Source: Caecitellus pseudoparvulus
Lineage: Eukaryota > Bigyra: Bicosoecida
DNA length: 64,000 nucleotides
Reading direction: 5' to 3'
Assembly (NCBI GenBank): GCA_965644315.1
Contig: CBFFRQ010000056.1
Location: forward strand, 457,423-521,422
Part shown: piece by piece, positions 20,552 through 32,900 of the stretch
Layout: every line of letters begins with the position of its first letter
Position numbering within the stretch: the stretch's first letter is position 1
Program-made: the position numbers and the translations under genes
Notes under the pieces: model-generated
The model's database searches: none
The model's input: the letters and a program-made list of their open reading frames with translations, nothing else
What the model was told of the DNA's origin: nothing

Positions 20552-23073
20552 TCATTCGACGAGGGAGTATCCAGCCGTGTCCAGGGTGAGCTTGCCACTC
20601 TTGACCAAGCTGCGCAGGAATGCCCGCAATTCGTCTTGGGAGAATTGGTCTGTGCAAGGGGGTGTGCGGCGTGCCTGGTGCGAGGCATGCGATGGACAGA
20701 GAGTAGGGGGCTCCGTCTTGGCACGTACAGGCACTGCTGTCCATGGATAAGAACATTTTGAGGTTGTTGTGGATGCTGGCCAGGGGCAGCGTGCCCATGT
20801 TGCGCAGCATGCCCTCCACAAACTGCTCGCACACAGACATGTGCTGCATGGTCTCTGCATCAAGCTCGTCTTCGTCCTCTTCACCCGCGGCGGCGGCGGC
20901 AGCGGGAGCCGCGTCATGGGCTCGTGCAGGGCGCAGGGTGCCCCCCTCGCCCGCCCCGTCCAACACCAACACGCCAGCTCGAAGCCACACGCCTGCCAGC
21001 TTCGCCACCGTGGCGGCCTGCAGCGCCATGCTGGAGGCGATGGCACCCACCTCCATGCCCTGCTCCTGCTCACCTGCAAACATGAGCACAGACGCCTCCA
21101 ATGGGGACGCCTGCACGGTCAGGGGCTCACTATGTCCTGCCGGTGTCACACGCAGGCGCATGCGGCCCAGGTGGTGCTGCCACCGCAGGTGCCGCGGCGC
21201 CTTCAGCCGCTCGTACGCCTTTGTGTACGCTTGGACATGGACGGCCAAGGATGGGTGTAGTCTGGGTGCGGGGGGGGGCACGGAGTGGTCGTCCTCCGGC
21301 GCCTGCACTGGCTGCCCCGCCCCATCCACCACCGTGGGCCCTCGCCTCAGCGCCGGCCAGTAGTGCTCTGACAGCAGCTTGGGGCCGAAGTGGGGCAAGG
21401 TGTCGCTGGGCTGCAAGGCCTGTTCTGCCTCCTGCACCGTGGCAGTGCTGCGTTTGGACTCAGCGATGTCCATGAGCATGACTTCAGCCTCGTGCATGAC
21501 GGCGCCGCCGAATCGCACCTTGAGCAACTCCAAGGTGCCCACCTCCGCCTCCACGTCGTAGCCGTGCGCAGACAGCACCCGCTTGCGCAGCTGGGACCGG
21601 AACTCCGTCGCAAACACCTCCGGCGAGCCGTACAGCGCGATGAGGGTGGCCATGAGGTCGCCGCTGGCCGACGCACGCACGCCGTCTGTAAGGTGGTCCC
21701 GGCTGTCTGGCTGCCACAGGCCCGCGTGCATGGCAGGCGCCGCCTGCGCCAGGGCCTCCCGCACCCAACGTGCCTCCCAGCCGGTGGCCGGCAGGCTCAG
21801 GGCCAGCACTGCAGGCCCCTTGCGGGTGAGGGGGGCAGGGAGGGGGCCGGCCTGCCCCCCGGGCCTGGCGAAGGCTGCGTCCTCCCGTGTCAGGGCGCCA
21901 GGCAGCGCGCCGCTGGTTTTGGGAGCTGCAGCCTGCAGGGCGCGTCGCAGCTCGGCTGCTGCCTCCCCTGGCGCGCTCTCAGCGCTGAGGGCACTGTCGT
22001 CCAGGCCGGGCGAGGAGGGGCTGGCTGTGAGGGCGGTGACGATACACTGCACTGTGTCAGCGCGGCCCCGGAGGTGGCGCTGGATGCAGGCAGTGGCCGT
22101 GTCTGCCACAATGCCCGAGGGGTCCACGTGCTGCAGTGCCTTGAGGGCCATGCTGTACACGTCCAGCACGGTGGGTGTGGGCACCGCCAAGCGCAAGAGG
22201 CGTGCTTGGAAGCAGCCCTCCACCTCCCGTGCGATGGCTTTGCGCAGGCTTGGCACCTGCTGCACGCACGTCCTCAAGGCCTGCAGCGTGGCCATGCACT
22301 CCGGCCACCCCTTGATGGCATCGAACGTACGAGGCAGGAGGCGCCTGCCCAGGCAGCGAAAGGCCGCCGTGCGCAGTGCGGCGGCGAGGCGGCCTGTAGA
22401 GCCCTGCACGGGCTGTGAGGAGCTCCACGTCCTGGCCGTCTGCGGCCACACGCACACTGGCGTGACCAAATCGGGGTTGGCGGCGTGCTGTGCCGATGCC
22501 GTGGCTGGACATGGCTCCTCGTGCACTGGTTGGGGCACGTCGGGCAGCATGTCACACAGGTAGGGCAGGGCAGTCGAATCCAGCCAGGCGCCCAGCTGGT
22601 CAGCCACACCATCCTTGACCTCACTGTCACCGTCCCCAACGAACTCGTCGACGATGGACTGCACCGCTGTGCAGCTGCCTTCTTGCACTGCCGCCTGCAA
22701 GCTTGGGCCGTCTCGCACCACCGTGGCAGCTGCCGCCACACACTGCTGCAGTGCGGACAAGGGGGGCGGCAAGGGAGCACCGGGTGGTTGTCTGCTTAGT
22801 TCACGGAGGCTGTGCTCTGCGCAGACCCGCGCGGCTTCCAGCACAGCCTGCGTACGGGGGGGCGGTGTGTGCTGGATGGCGTTACGGCCGAAACGCTCAA
22901 TGGCGCACCTTTTGCAATGGGTGGTTCCCTCCCTGAGGCCATTCCCGGCTGCTGAGGGCGTGCAGCAGCTCAACCACACAGCTGTGATCATGCACCGCCT
23001 CGACCACGCCCTCTGCAGCTGTGACCGCCCCACGGCACTCGTCTTGCTGCTGGGCAAAGGCGACCAGATCCAT
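20552..23073 (-). CDS. APC2: Anaphase-promoting complex subunit 2 (cullin-like)
   Basis: APC2 is the cullin scaffold of the APC/C ubiquitin ligase and binds the RING subunit APC11. Three exons on the minus strand, 23073-22909, 22847-20729 and 20649-20552, join in frame to 793 residues (human APC2 is 822). Family features are the block FWPALRR-like (YWPALRRGP), the cullin-type YTKAYERLKAPRHLRWQHHLG, and the C-terminal winged-helix region SVCEQFVEGMLRNMGTLPLASIHNNLKMFL running into QFSQDELRAFLRSLVKSGKL across the last intron. A longer upstream frame exists without the first intron but has no ATG and no similarity. The start ATG at 23073 follows from the spliced frame; a further upstream exon is possible. 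Confidence 0.88.
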
Positions 23074-24095
23074 GTCCGTGGTTCGCCGCCGCACCGGTCG
23101 AAGCTGGCAGTGGTGGTTGGGGGAGTTTCAGCCGGCACAAGCCCTGGGGCGGGTGGTGACTCTGTCTCACCATGGCCATTGTGCACAGCATTCGTCGTTG
23201 TGTTCGCCTTGCCGCGCTGCCTGCGTGCGGCCGGGCTGCGCTTCTCTCTCCCGCTGCTATGTTGCGCGTGCACATGACTGCTTCCCGTGTCTGGGGTCCA
23301 CCGGGCAGTCTGGCCAGACAGGGCACCTCCTGCCCCCTCCCAAGGCGCACTGATGCACCCCACCTCCAGCAGGTTGCCTCAAGGCGCCCCACGGGCCGTG
23401 TTTCGGAGGCTGTCGCCGTCTCGGCAGAGATGCTGCCACCACATCCTCCGCAGCTGCGTTGCCGCCCCAGCCCAGCCCGCTGTGCCACCAAGAGCATGGT
23501 AGGACGTGCCCGAAGTCCTCACTTTGTTCCTGTTCCGCACATGTGCGTATCTGGCCGAGCACGCGAGGCTGGGGCGCAGGCACAGCTTGGCGTGGTTGCA
23601 GCATTGTAGCAGGAAACGCTGCTGGCCAGCTCAGCAACCGGCCACGCTTGCCTTGAAACCCCTCAGCAACGCCTCTGCAGCGCGCCGCCGCGCGGCGGCC
23701 ACCTGTGCCGAGGTCAAGGCCGAGTCACTGCCCCACCCCTGAGGATGCTCAGCCGCTATTGCCATGCTTTTGGGGCAGTCCGCGTTGGAATGGGCGTGGA
23801 ATGAGCATTTGGCGGGCCAGCTGCAGCTGAACCTTGAGCCACAGCGTCGCCCCCGCCTCAATTCCAACTCTCCTCCAGCCGTGTCCGCACCTTGCGCTGC
23901 GCAGGAAGTGCAAGGGCGACCACTTCAGCCACCACCACCAGCTGCACCGCGCCCAGTCCCACCTGGCACGTAGCCTGGTGGGGAGGCGCCTTGGGAGCAG
24001 CGTCGGGCCGAGGTTGGTGCAGTGCCTTTCAGTGACAGACGGCCCCTTGCGGCTTTCGGTTGGGCCTTCGCACGCCTCATTCGTTGAAGAGCAAG
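23074..24095. other. 1-kb divergent intergenic region, possible unrecognised small gene
   Basis: This separates APC2 (minus) from membrane paralogue B (plus), and is the longest gap in the window. Short open frames exist, for example 23172-23609 on the plus strand with a mitochondrial-presequence-like start (MAIVHSIRRCVRLAAL) and a minus-strand stretch near 23640-23760 (MAIAAEHPQGW...). I could not join either into a convincing spliced gene. No tRNA or snRNA pattern seen. Confidence 0.3.
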
Positions 24096-26603
24096 ATGAA
24101 GAAGGCAACGACGCTGTACTATGCCGGAAACTCGCCGGGCGTCCTGCTGTGGATGACCATGTGAGTGGGAGTGAATGCCGTCGCCCCGCAGAGGCACGTC
24201 GCTGCCACCGCGCCTCTCATGCCCTCCAATCCGCGCCAGGTGGCACACTGTCGAGTTGAAGCTGCTCACACTGGGCTTGGGATTGCTCGCCACAGTGGCG
24301 GTGATCAGCCAGCTTGGGTACAACAACACGATGTGGGGGCTGGCCGGTGCGTGGCTGGCGCTTGCACAGAGGGACGCTGATGGCGGCATTTCCCCCGCCG
24401 CCGCATCGGCCACCAACCTGGCCTGCTCACTCGGCGCTCAGCATCCCTCCTGCGCTCCCGCCGCGCAGTTTCGAAAGGCATCAACGTGACTGCCAACTCC
24501 ACCATGTCATACGGCTTCCGAGAGGGCCTGCTGGCGTCTGACAACCCCCTGGGGGAGCCGTACATCTGGTATGCCTGGATTCACTTCGGCTGGTCCAGCG
24601 CCTTTTCCGGCATCGCGCTCACCTCCCTCATTACGCTGCACTACGCCAACTTCAAGCTCGTGCGCTGTGACCGACTGCTGTACACTGCCCTGTCAGGGGT
24701 GGTGCCCACCCTCGTGGTGTTCTTGGCATTTTTCTACTTGTTTGCCATCACCGGCGGGACGGGGGGGCGCAACCTCGTCACGCTGTACCTCATCTGTGCC
24801 TTCTTCGTGCAAGTCATCCCAGCCTTCGTGACGCCCTACGTGTACAAGCCCATCTTGCGGGATCTGCTGTACAGCCCCATCAAGCTGTCCATCCTGTCCA
24901 TCGTGCTCACCGTCATCGTGGCCCTGGTGGTGCTGGACGTCATCACGCCCATCTTCGCCAACAGCTCCAGCCTCACCCGCATCCTCATCCGCCTGGTGGC
25001 CTTCCCCCTCCTCATCGAGCTGCCCGCCGGCGCAGTGCGCACGGCTGCTCGCTTCTGGATGAAGGAGGACTTCCCCCTGGACCGCGTCCTGACGGCCCTC
25101 CTGGGCCCCGTCGTCCTCTCCTCCATGGTGGGCCGCTTCCTGGCCACCAACATGGAGACGGTGTGGGAGACCATCGGCGTCTCCGTCCTCCTCTCCGCCA
25201 TCGAGCTGCTGCTGCGGGTGACCATGCTGCTGCGGGATGACTTCTACGTGCAGTGCTGCGGCCGCCCCTGTGGCGGCAAGTCTGCCAAACGCAAGAAGGG
25301 CCGCTCAGAGAACAGGGCCTGGGTGCAGTTCATGCTGTTCGAGACCATTTTCGAGGACGTGGGCATCTTCCTGTCCCTGCCCGTGGCGCTCATTTTCCGC
25401 ATCCCACCCATCCCCGGTGGCACGCCGCTGCCTGTCTGGGACGTCATCATTCGCGTGCTGATTCAGGTCGCCATCGAGACCCTGACTGACATTTGCTACG
25501 CCCTGGGGTACTACTTCATGGTGTCCTGCTGCGGTGTGCGGTACAACGCCATCACGCCCGTGGAGATGCGCAACCGCCGGCGCACCACCATGATGCGCTT
25601 CAGCGAGAACCGCCGCTTCCTCTTCCTGCCCAAGTCCGTGCGCAAGCTGGCCCGCAAGAGCACTGGGGGCGCCTCCTCCGCCATGTCCTCCTCCACGGAC
25701 GACCAGTCTGGGCCCGGCGTGGACACGCCCAGCAAGGCCCTGTCCAAGAAGGTGTCCAGCTCCGTGCCCATGCTGGACGACGCACCCCACTCCAGCGGGG
25801 CAGGCACGCCCGTGTCCGCTTCCACCCAGCCGCCTGCCCTGCAGGTCGAGACGGAGCTGGTCCGGGTCAAGGAGGGTAGTGCCTCCCCCACCGTGGCAGG
25901 CTCCATGACGCCTGGCCCGTCGGCACAGGGCCCGTCCATGCCAGAGGCACCAGGGGACCTGCCAGGCTTCTTCTCCTGCAGCCCGTGCTGCATGCGGGAG
26001 GACCACCCCTCCGCGGCCTTTGCCCGCAAGCAGCTGGCGGCGGAGCTGTACAAGGAGGTGCGGTGGGAGGACGAGTTCATGTGGGAGCCGGTGCCGCTGG
26101 GGCTGGTGGCGTACCAGACCACCTGCAGCTCTGTGAACGTGCAGGAGCCGTCAGCCTACGGCGCACAGCTGGAGGACACGCAGGACAAACGCCTGCGACG
26201 CGAGATCGCGCGTTCCAGTGGCTTCCCTGGCTCTGCGGTGTCTTCATACCAGAGCAGTGACGGCGCGTCAGCCGAGACGCCTGCGGGGGCGGGCACGGTG
26301 GATGCAGAGGCTGGCCTGGCCTTCGACACGGCCATCGCCGCTGCCAACGGCACCGAGCCCGAGCAGAGCCTGGACGACGGCTTCGACCCGTCCCTGTCCA
26401 TGTTGCTCACGCTGCGCATGGAGCTGGTTGCCCTGCGCTTCCTGCGCGCGTGGGAGACCCGGTTCAAGTACTTCACGGTGATCCTGGCAATTGGCGCCTT
26501 TGGCGGCAGCCTGTACGTCATGCGGACATTTGTCGGGGGTCTGTGCCCATATGGTGATGCTGATGATCCCAGCACATGGATTTACGACTACTGCACCACG
26601 TAA
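24096..26603 (+). CDS. Multi-pass membrane protein of unrecognised family, paralogue B
   Basis: Three exons, 24096-24160, 24240-24346 and 24469-26603, give 768 residues. About eleven hydrophobic segments are visible: one in exon 2 (VELKLLTLGLGLLATVAVIS), nine in the core, and one near the C-terminus (VILAIGAFGGSLYVM). Shared family marks are TLHYANFKLVRCD, FPLLIELPAGA, VGRFLATNMETVWETI, a Cys-rich loop VQCCGRPCGGK, FETIFEDVGIFLSLP, and the C-terminal MELVALRFLRAWETRF followed by LCPYGDADDPSTWIYDYC. A Ser/Thr/Pro-rich loop of about 230 residues separates the core from the last segment. The first two introns match paralogue C exactly, with exons of 65 and 107 nt in both. No transporter or channel signature that I know is present. 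Confidence 0.8.
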
Positions 26604-26616
26604 TGCACTGTGCATT
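26602..26616. terminator. Palindromic TGCAT element between convergent genes
   Basis: AATGCACTGTGCATT is an inverted repeat around a single central base. It overlaps the TAA of paralogue B and lies 29 bp from the stop of the convergent Sec1-like gene, in a 41-bp gap. On each strand it reads AATGCA just after the stop. Role as a 3'-processing signal is inferred from its recurrence in this window. Confidence 0.5.
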
Positions 26617-26644
26617 GCCGCTCAGCCGTCCAGGGCAGACACCG

Positions 26645-29452
26645 TCACAGAGCGCGCAGCGCCAGGGCAGGGGGTGTGCTGGGCGGCGGCACCGGCACCA
26701 CCCGCACCGGCACGTCCACTGCCCCCAGAATGGCCCACTCGGCAGGCACCAGCCCGCCCAAACACAAGACGGTGACGGGCCCCTCCGCGCCCAGTCGCTG
26801 CACACACTGCACGAGTTTCTTCAAGGCGGCTTGCCGGGCCTTGTCCTCGGCAGTGCTGGTCGTGCCCCCCCCCCGTCCTCCCAGGAGTGAGCCCAAGGCT
26901 GTGCCGCCCCAGGCGCCGAGGGAGGTGAGGCCCCCAAGCACACGCCCAGCAGCGTCACTGGCAGCCTGCTGCACGGCATCCAACACGGAGCCACAGCGGT
27001 TGTCCAGGACGTGAGACAAGGTGCAAACTGCCGCATGCAGGGTGCGTGTTTGCACGTCTTGCGCGGAGGCTGGATCGAACACGATGCGACGCCCCAATGC
27101 CACGGCGCCCAGGACACGTCCCAGAACGCGAGGACACGCCAGCAGGTCCTGAGGCGCACACGAGCCGTTCAGGGGAGGCATGGGCCCATGCACTGCGCCG
27201 AGAGGGTGCGGCGTGCCCCCTGCCAGTGCTGGCAGCAGGCGAGCCGACCCGGCTTCCCGGACCCGGCGCACCAGGCGCACTGTCGCCCGGTGAACGGCGC
27301 CCTTGTCCAGGCAGGTGTCCAGCCCGCGTGCTGGCTGCACTTCCGAGGGCAGCAGCACCCCCTGCGCCAACAGCTGCAGGGGAGCAGGATGCCGGGCCAG
27401 GGCGTCTGCCACAGCTAGCACCAGGGCCTCTTCCCCCACCAGTGGGGTGCCGGGGCCCACCAAGGCAGGCGCCAGGGCGGGGGGCAGGGGCATGGCCTTG
27501 CTGCCGTGTTCACCGGCAGCGCGCTGCGACGCCGCCACCGGCCCCAGCTGAGCATACGCCTCCTCCGCTAGCACCAGCGCCTCGGATAAGGACACACCCT
27601 GCTCCGCGCTGCCTGGTGCCAGCAGCGCTGCGAGGTCGGGCAGTGGTGCCACGCTGCCTCCTTCTGCTGCCAGGCCCACCATCGCCGCCAGAGTCGGCAG
27701 CGTGGCGCGCGCGGCAGTGGAGGGCTCTCGAAGTGCCTCCCAGGCCTGCAGCAGCTGCTGCTGCAGGGCAGGCTGGCGTGCCACGGGGTGGGCCCAGCAC
27801 GGCACATGCAGCAGCGCCACAATCGCACCAGCGGCCATGCACACTGCTGCGTGGACATCCGGGTCCAGGATGCCGCCGGCAACGGCGGCTGCGGCACAGA
27901 GGAGGTCCAAGGCGGCCTGGCGCCGCTCTGCATGTGGCTGCAGAGCGGAAGCTGCGGAATTCAGGCTGGCCAGAGGCACACACACCCCCTCTTCTCCGGG
28001 CGTCGTGCGTACGGCAAGGACGGCGCGCCTGGAGGGGCACAACTGCACGTACACGTCACAGGCAGCGGCAACGTGGGCGTGGGCTTCCCCCCTCAGCCCC
28101 TGCAGCAGCAACAGCAACGCCTGCGCCCCGGTGGGGGTGCCCAGGCGCTGCATGTGCGCGGCTGCGGCGGCCCAGGCGGCTGACGGGGGCTGGTCCGTCC
28201 TGCGCCCCCAGCCCAGCCCGAGGGCGATGGCGTGGAACAACGCGGCTGCTGCAGAGAGAGACGTGTCGGTGGCCTTGAGCACGTCAAGAAGGGTCGGGGC
28301 GGTGTCCCCCAAGGCGGGCATGTCCGCTGGTGTGCTGTGGCGCACCGCCGCCTGGAAGGAGCCGTGCAGGGCACGGTGTCTGGCGACGGCGGCGGGCAGG
28401 CAGGGCGGCTCTAACGCCCCCGCCGCACCAGCTGGGTCCCACGTTCGGTCCAGGAGCAGGATGGCCCCTCCGGCCTCTGCAGGCTTGGGCTGGGGCGCAT
28501 CCGCCACAGCCTCAGCGGCGATGTCCTCCACCTCCCGGGCCAACTCCTGCCCCATGCCTTCCAGCAACTCACGAGCACTGTGCACGAGGGCCAGGCGCAG
28601 CGAGTTGAAGCCTGGCCACGTGCCCAGCAGGGCTTCCTGCCCAGACTCTGCCGCTGCGGCGGCAACAGCGGCAGGCAGCGTGGCCACAGGCGCCGCTGCG
28701 GCCGCCGCCTCCTGCTCAGACGCTACCACATGCCCCAGCAGGGAACTGGACCTCCCCAGCGCGAAGACCGGCTGCATATCGGGCTCTGGGAGGGTTGCAG
28801 CCACCCAGGAGGCGGCCAGGCGCAGGCGCTGTCGCCAGGGACGCGGCATGTCGGATGAGTCCACCTCGCTCACGTGCTGGGGTGGCGGGGCGTCCGTCTC
28901 AGAGGGGAGGTCGCTCACCGCCAGGGGCCGTGGGAGGTCCTGCGCCGAAGCAGGCAGGGGCAGCACGCTCAGTGCCCCGGCAGGTGAAGGGAGCGTGGCT
29001 GGCGTTGCGGCAGTGAGGCCCGGCACATGCATGACGTGCAGGCGCTGAAGCGCCGCGAGGGCGAGGGCTGGAGGGAGGGTGTCGCCCTCCACATCTTCCT
29101 GTGCACATGATGGCGTGGCGATGCGTGCCATGATGCCCGCCAGCCGCTGCAGCGGCTGCAGGCAGTGCAGCGCTGCCAGGTGTTGGTTGGCCGACGCTGC
29201 CGTGGACACCAGCACGACACGGGGCGGCTTCAGCTCGCGAAGGGTATGCAGCAGGGCGCTCAGATGCACCCAAATATAAGAACTGTACACCACAACAGCG
29301 CTGCACCCCACCAGCTCCGTGGGGGGAGTGCCTCCCACTGGCAGGGTGGCATGCGGAAATTGCCCGTCCACACACCGCTCAGCTTCCCCCTCGCAGCCGG
29401 GGAACGGCAGCAGCACCAGTGTGCCGAGCTTGGCTGCTGCACTGGAATCCAT
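26645..29452 (-). CDS. Sec1/Munc18-like protein, probably SCFD2-type
   Basis: An intronless 935-residue Ala/Leu-rich protein. The segment GGAILLLDRTWDPAG (near residue 325) matches the Sec1-family strand that in SCFD2 reads VVFVDRTLDL. The C-terminal VTVLCLGGLVPAEW matches the VGG(I/V) strand near the end of SM proteins. The N-terminal VVVYSSYIWVHLSAL and VVLVSTAAS strands fit domain 1. These weak but ordered matches favour the SCFD2 branch, whose cellular role is poorly known, over the better conserved VPS33, VPS45 or SLY1. Long Ala-rich insertions make the protein about 250 residues longer than human SCFD2. It converges on paralogue B (41-bp gap) and diverges from paralogue C. Confidence 0.5.
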   Translation of the reverse strand: MDSSAAAKLGTLVLLPFPGCEGEAERCVDGQFPHATLPVGGTPPTELVGCSAVVVYSSYIWVHLSALLHTLRELKPPRVVLVSTAASANQHLAALHCLQPLQRLAGIMARIATPSCAQEDVEGDTLPPALALAALQRLHVMHVPGLTAATPATLPSPAGALSVLPLPASAQDLPRPLAVSDLPSETDAPPPQHVSEVDSSDMPRPWRQRLRLAASWVAATLPEPDMQPVFALGRSSSLLGHVVASEQEAAAAAAPVATLPAAVAAAAAESGQEALLGTWPGFNSLRLALVHSARELLEGMGQELAREVEDIAAEAVADAPQPKPAEAGGAILLLDRTWDPAGAAGALEPPCLPAAVARHRALHGSFQAAVRHSTPADMPALGDTAPTLLDVLKATDTSLSAAAALFHAIALGLGWGRRTDQPPSAAWAAAAAHMQRLGTPTGAQALLLLLQGLRGEAHAHVAAACDVYVQLCPSRRAVLAVRTTPGEEGVCVPLASLNSAASALQPHAERRQAALDLLCAAAAVAGGILDPDVHAAVCMAAGAIVALLHVPCWAHPVARQPALQQQLLQAWEALREPSTAARATLPTLAAMVGLAAEGGSVAPLPDLAALLAPGSAEQGVSLSEALVLAEEAYAQLGPVAASQRAAGEHGSKAMPLPPALAPALVGPGTPLVGEEALVLAVADALARHPAPLQLLAQGVLLPSEVQPARGLDTCLDKGAVHRATVRLVRRVREAGSARLLPALAGGTPHPLGAVHGPMPPLNGSCAPQDLLACPRVLGRVLGAVALGRRIVFDPASAQDVQTRTLHAAVCTLSHVLDNRCGSVLDAVQQAASDAAGRVLGGLTSLGAWGGTALGSLLGGRGGGTTSTAEDKARQAALKKLVQCVQRLGAEGPVTVLCLGGLVPAEWAILGAVDVPVRVVPVPPPSTPPALALRAL

Positions 29453-29982
29453 GTCGTCAGGCCCCCTTGCCCAGAAAGTGGTCTAAGAGGCTGGCCCACG
29501 GGGCGAGCGCGCTGCCTTGTGCTTGCCCGGGAAGGTTGCTTGGCTGGGGGCGATGCCGCTGGGCGTGTCAAGCGCCATCAAGGCGGCGAACGTGTGGGGG
29601 AATGCCCTGCCAGCTCCTGCCCCTCGCGGCTGGTCGACAGGGAGAGGATTCGTTTTGCACGATGCTTGTGTATCCCTACCCTCCACTCCTCATTTCCCTA
29701 TTGCGGAGGTCGCCGTCGCTTCGCCCTGCGCCTGCTTTTCCCGGCATGCCACGTGCACAGCGGGAGGTCGGCGGGGCATTGCCGCTTGCAGCGCGGGCGT
29801 GTGCACCGCGCAAAACCCTCGCCGTGCCATACACCGCCGGCGCCAAGCCCCCACCGTCCATACTCAAACCCACACTGCTTCGTTGCTTTGCCGTGCACGG
29901 CATTTGACCCGCGCAGAGGCTGGGTTTTGCGAGGCAGCTGCACAGCCCGCTGACGGGCACCGCCAACAGCGCTGTGCCCAGC
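29453..29982. promoter_or_regulatory. Divergent promoter region between the Sec1-like gene and paralogue C
   Basis: 530 bp without a convincing gene, flanked by two start codons facing outward, so it must contain both promoters. I see no TATA-like box at a fixed distance and no ncRNA pattern. Confidence 0.35.
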
Positions 29983-32900
29983 ATGAAAGACTCCAGTGCA
30001 CTGCACTATGTCGGGAACAACCCCGATGTCGTGCTCAGCATGACCATGTGCGTGGGCCGAGGTCCCGGCTCATGCTGTGGGCAGGCGTTCTAGCGCTGGG
30101 TGTCGCGCTGCGGCCGCCCGACATGCACCTGCAGTCATCCCCCCCCTCCGCCTCAGGTGGCACACGCTGGAGCTCAAGGCACTGACCATTGGTCTTGGCG
30201 TCATTGGTGTGGCGTGCACCATGTACCAGTATGCTTACCAGCGCACTTTTTGGGAGATGGCGGGTGCGTGGAGGAGTTTCTTGCTTTCCCAGCACGGTTC
30301 GCCACGCCAAGCTCTTGTGAAGGGCAGCAACTCCTCGACGAGTGGCGCGTCTTGGCAGGCATGTGCAGTGCTCGGCAGGCCTGGTCAGGGGCACGAATGG
30401 GCCATGGCTGCGTCGTGCAGGGCGGCCTGGTTGCCTGTCTGGGGCCACGCCCTTTCACCGCTGACGGCAGCCCGTGGACACTCTCACCTTTCCCCTGATC
30501 GCAGTTGACCGAGGCGCAAATGTGACCCCCACTGGAACCAACTACACAACCTTTGCCACTGCAGAGTTGCACGTCTACCCAGCTCTGGAGGTGAGCGCCC
30601 CTTCCGCACGGGCCGCTTGCCCGGCCACTGCAGCACCTGCAGTGCCCAGCGCCACGCGTACCTCTCGGCTATTTCCCCCCGCAGGACCCTCTGTACTGGT
30701 TGTCGGGCTTCCAGTTCGGCTTTGGCAGTGCCTTGACGTCCTTCCTGCTGAGTTGCATCATTTTCCTGCACTATGCGAACTTCAAGTTCTTGCGTTGCGA
30801 CCGCATTACGTACTTGTCTCTCACGGGCCTGCTGCCGTCGACGTTGGTGTCGCTGGTCTCAGGGTACATGCTGTGGGGGGCTTCACAAGCGACCCTGGAC
30901 TTTCTCGTCCCCATCACAGTGGTCTTGCTCTTTGCACTCGGCGCCGTCCCGGCGTGTGTAACGCCCTACGTGTACAAGCCGTTGTTTCAAGGCGTCATGT
31001 CGCATCCCATGTACTTGAGCGTGCTGTCCACCATGCTCACCATGGTCGTGGCGTACCTCGTCCTGAACATCATCACGCCCGCCTTCCTGACGGGGGACAC
31101 CACCACGCGCGTCATCATTCGCCTCATCGTGTTCCCCCTGTTGATCGAGCTGCCTGCCGGGGCGGGCCGCTTGGTGGCACGGTACTGGATGGGGGAGCAC
31201 TACCCCATGGACCGCATCCTTATTTCCCTGGTGGGGCCCCTCGTTGGCTCCTCGCTCATGGGCCGCTTCCTGGCGACGAACATGGAGACGGTGTGGGAGA
31301 CCGTCGGGCTGTCCATCGCGCTGTCCGTGGTGGAGCTGCTCATGCGCTCCACCATGCTGTGGCGGGATGACCTGTACATCCAGTGCTGTGGACGGCCCTG
31401 TGGTGGCAAGAAGGTGGGTGTCCCTGCCCACGCCGCAGTGTAGTCGCACCCGTCACTCGCGCCACGCACCTGCACTGCAGGGCAAGAAGAAGGAGCGCAG
31501 AGCAGAGACGAGGGCATGGGTCATGTTCATGTTGTACGGTGCGTTGCGCGTGCCCTGAGATGTCGCCGCCATGCACACACCTTGCCATCGCCCACCCCCT
31601 CCTCGCCCGCCCCGCCCTCAGAGACCATTTTCGAGGATGCTGGTATTCTGTTGTCTCTCCCAGTCAGCTTGGTGTTCCGTGTGCCGCCCACCCCGGGCGC
31701 AGCGCCGCTGAGTGTCGCCGACCTCATCACCCGTGTGCTCATCCAGATGTTCATCGAGATGTTCACAGACATCGGCTATGCCGTGGCGTACTGGGGCATG
31801 GTGCGCATTATGGGCGTGCGGTACGGAGCAGTGACTATGACCGAAATGCGCATTCGTCGACGCAGCACCATGCTGCGTGTCACAGAGACTCGGCGGTACC
31901 TCTTCCTGCCCAGGCCGATGCGCAGCATCAGTCGGGCATTGAACTTCAGCAAGAGCACCCTGGACCACACGACCCTGTCCACCGCAGACGACCTCAGCGC
32001 CGCTGGGGGCCCAGCCGCCACTGGCACCTCCACCGTCAGCACCGTCTCCTCGGGGCCGGACGGCACGCCCTCCTCCCCGCCCCCCTTCACGGTTGTGCCG
32101 GACCTGGACACGGGAGCTGACACTGGCGCAGCACGCGGCACGAGCTGGGGCGAGGGGTCCTACAAGGCCGCCAGCACGCCCACTGGCAAGTCAAAAGTGA
32201 CGCCTTCATCACGGCAGGCTGCCAGTAGCTTCATTGACGACGCTGTGCCTCATCCCAGCGGAGCAGCCACCCCCCAGCGGGAGCCTTCCTCTGCCGACCA
32301 CGCAGACCACAAGTCCATGTCACCGTCCAGTGACACGCCTCTGCCACAGGCACAGCTGATGCCCTCCCCTGCGACATCCCCTGCTGCTGGGGGCCGGCCA
32401 GGTCGCATTGCCTCAACTGCGAGCTCTGAGGCCACCAGCATGGCGTCACACCCAGGGCGACTCGGCACAGACCTCACGACGGGGGACCCCCATGTGAGGC
32501 AAGGCACTCCCATGGCAGCCGACGCGTCAGCGGGGGCACTGCCTCAGGCGCCGAAAGTCGGGCCCATCTCTGTAGCTGCTCCAGGCTCGCCTCCCCGCCC
32601 CGTGACTCTGACCATCCCAGCCGGCGCGGACAGTGACGGGGGCTCCTTGCCGGGGTCTCCCCACCCCGTGTCTGCCAGGCGCGTGCAGGAGGTGGAGGAC
32701 GTCTCGGACATCGCACACGTGAAGGACAACTTCTGGTCCTGCTCGCCCTGCTGCCTGAGGCCCGACACCGCCATCGTGCGGCGTAGCCGTGCAGCCTTGG
32801 TGCAGGAGCTCAGGCGGGAGCGGGTGTCGGAGCAAGAGTTCATCTGGGAGCCCATCGCACTGGGCCTCATCGCATACCAGAGCGGCCGCTCCAGGCGCGA

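Noticed and set aside
22909-23363. Unspliced N-terminal extension of APC2 up to 23363
   Set aside because: It begins at GTG, has low-complexity sequence, and a spliced ATG-started exon joins in frame just downstream.
23172-23609. Open frame with a presequence-like start in the 23-24 kb gap
   Set aside because: No conserved motif follows and no splice combination gave a sensible protein; kept only as a note.
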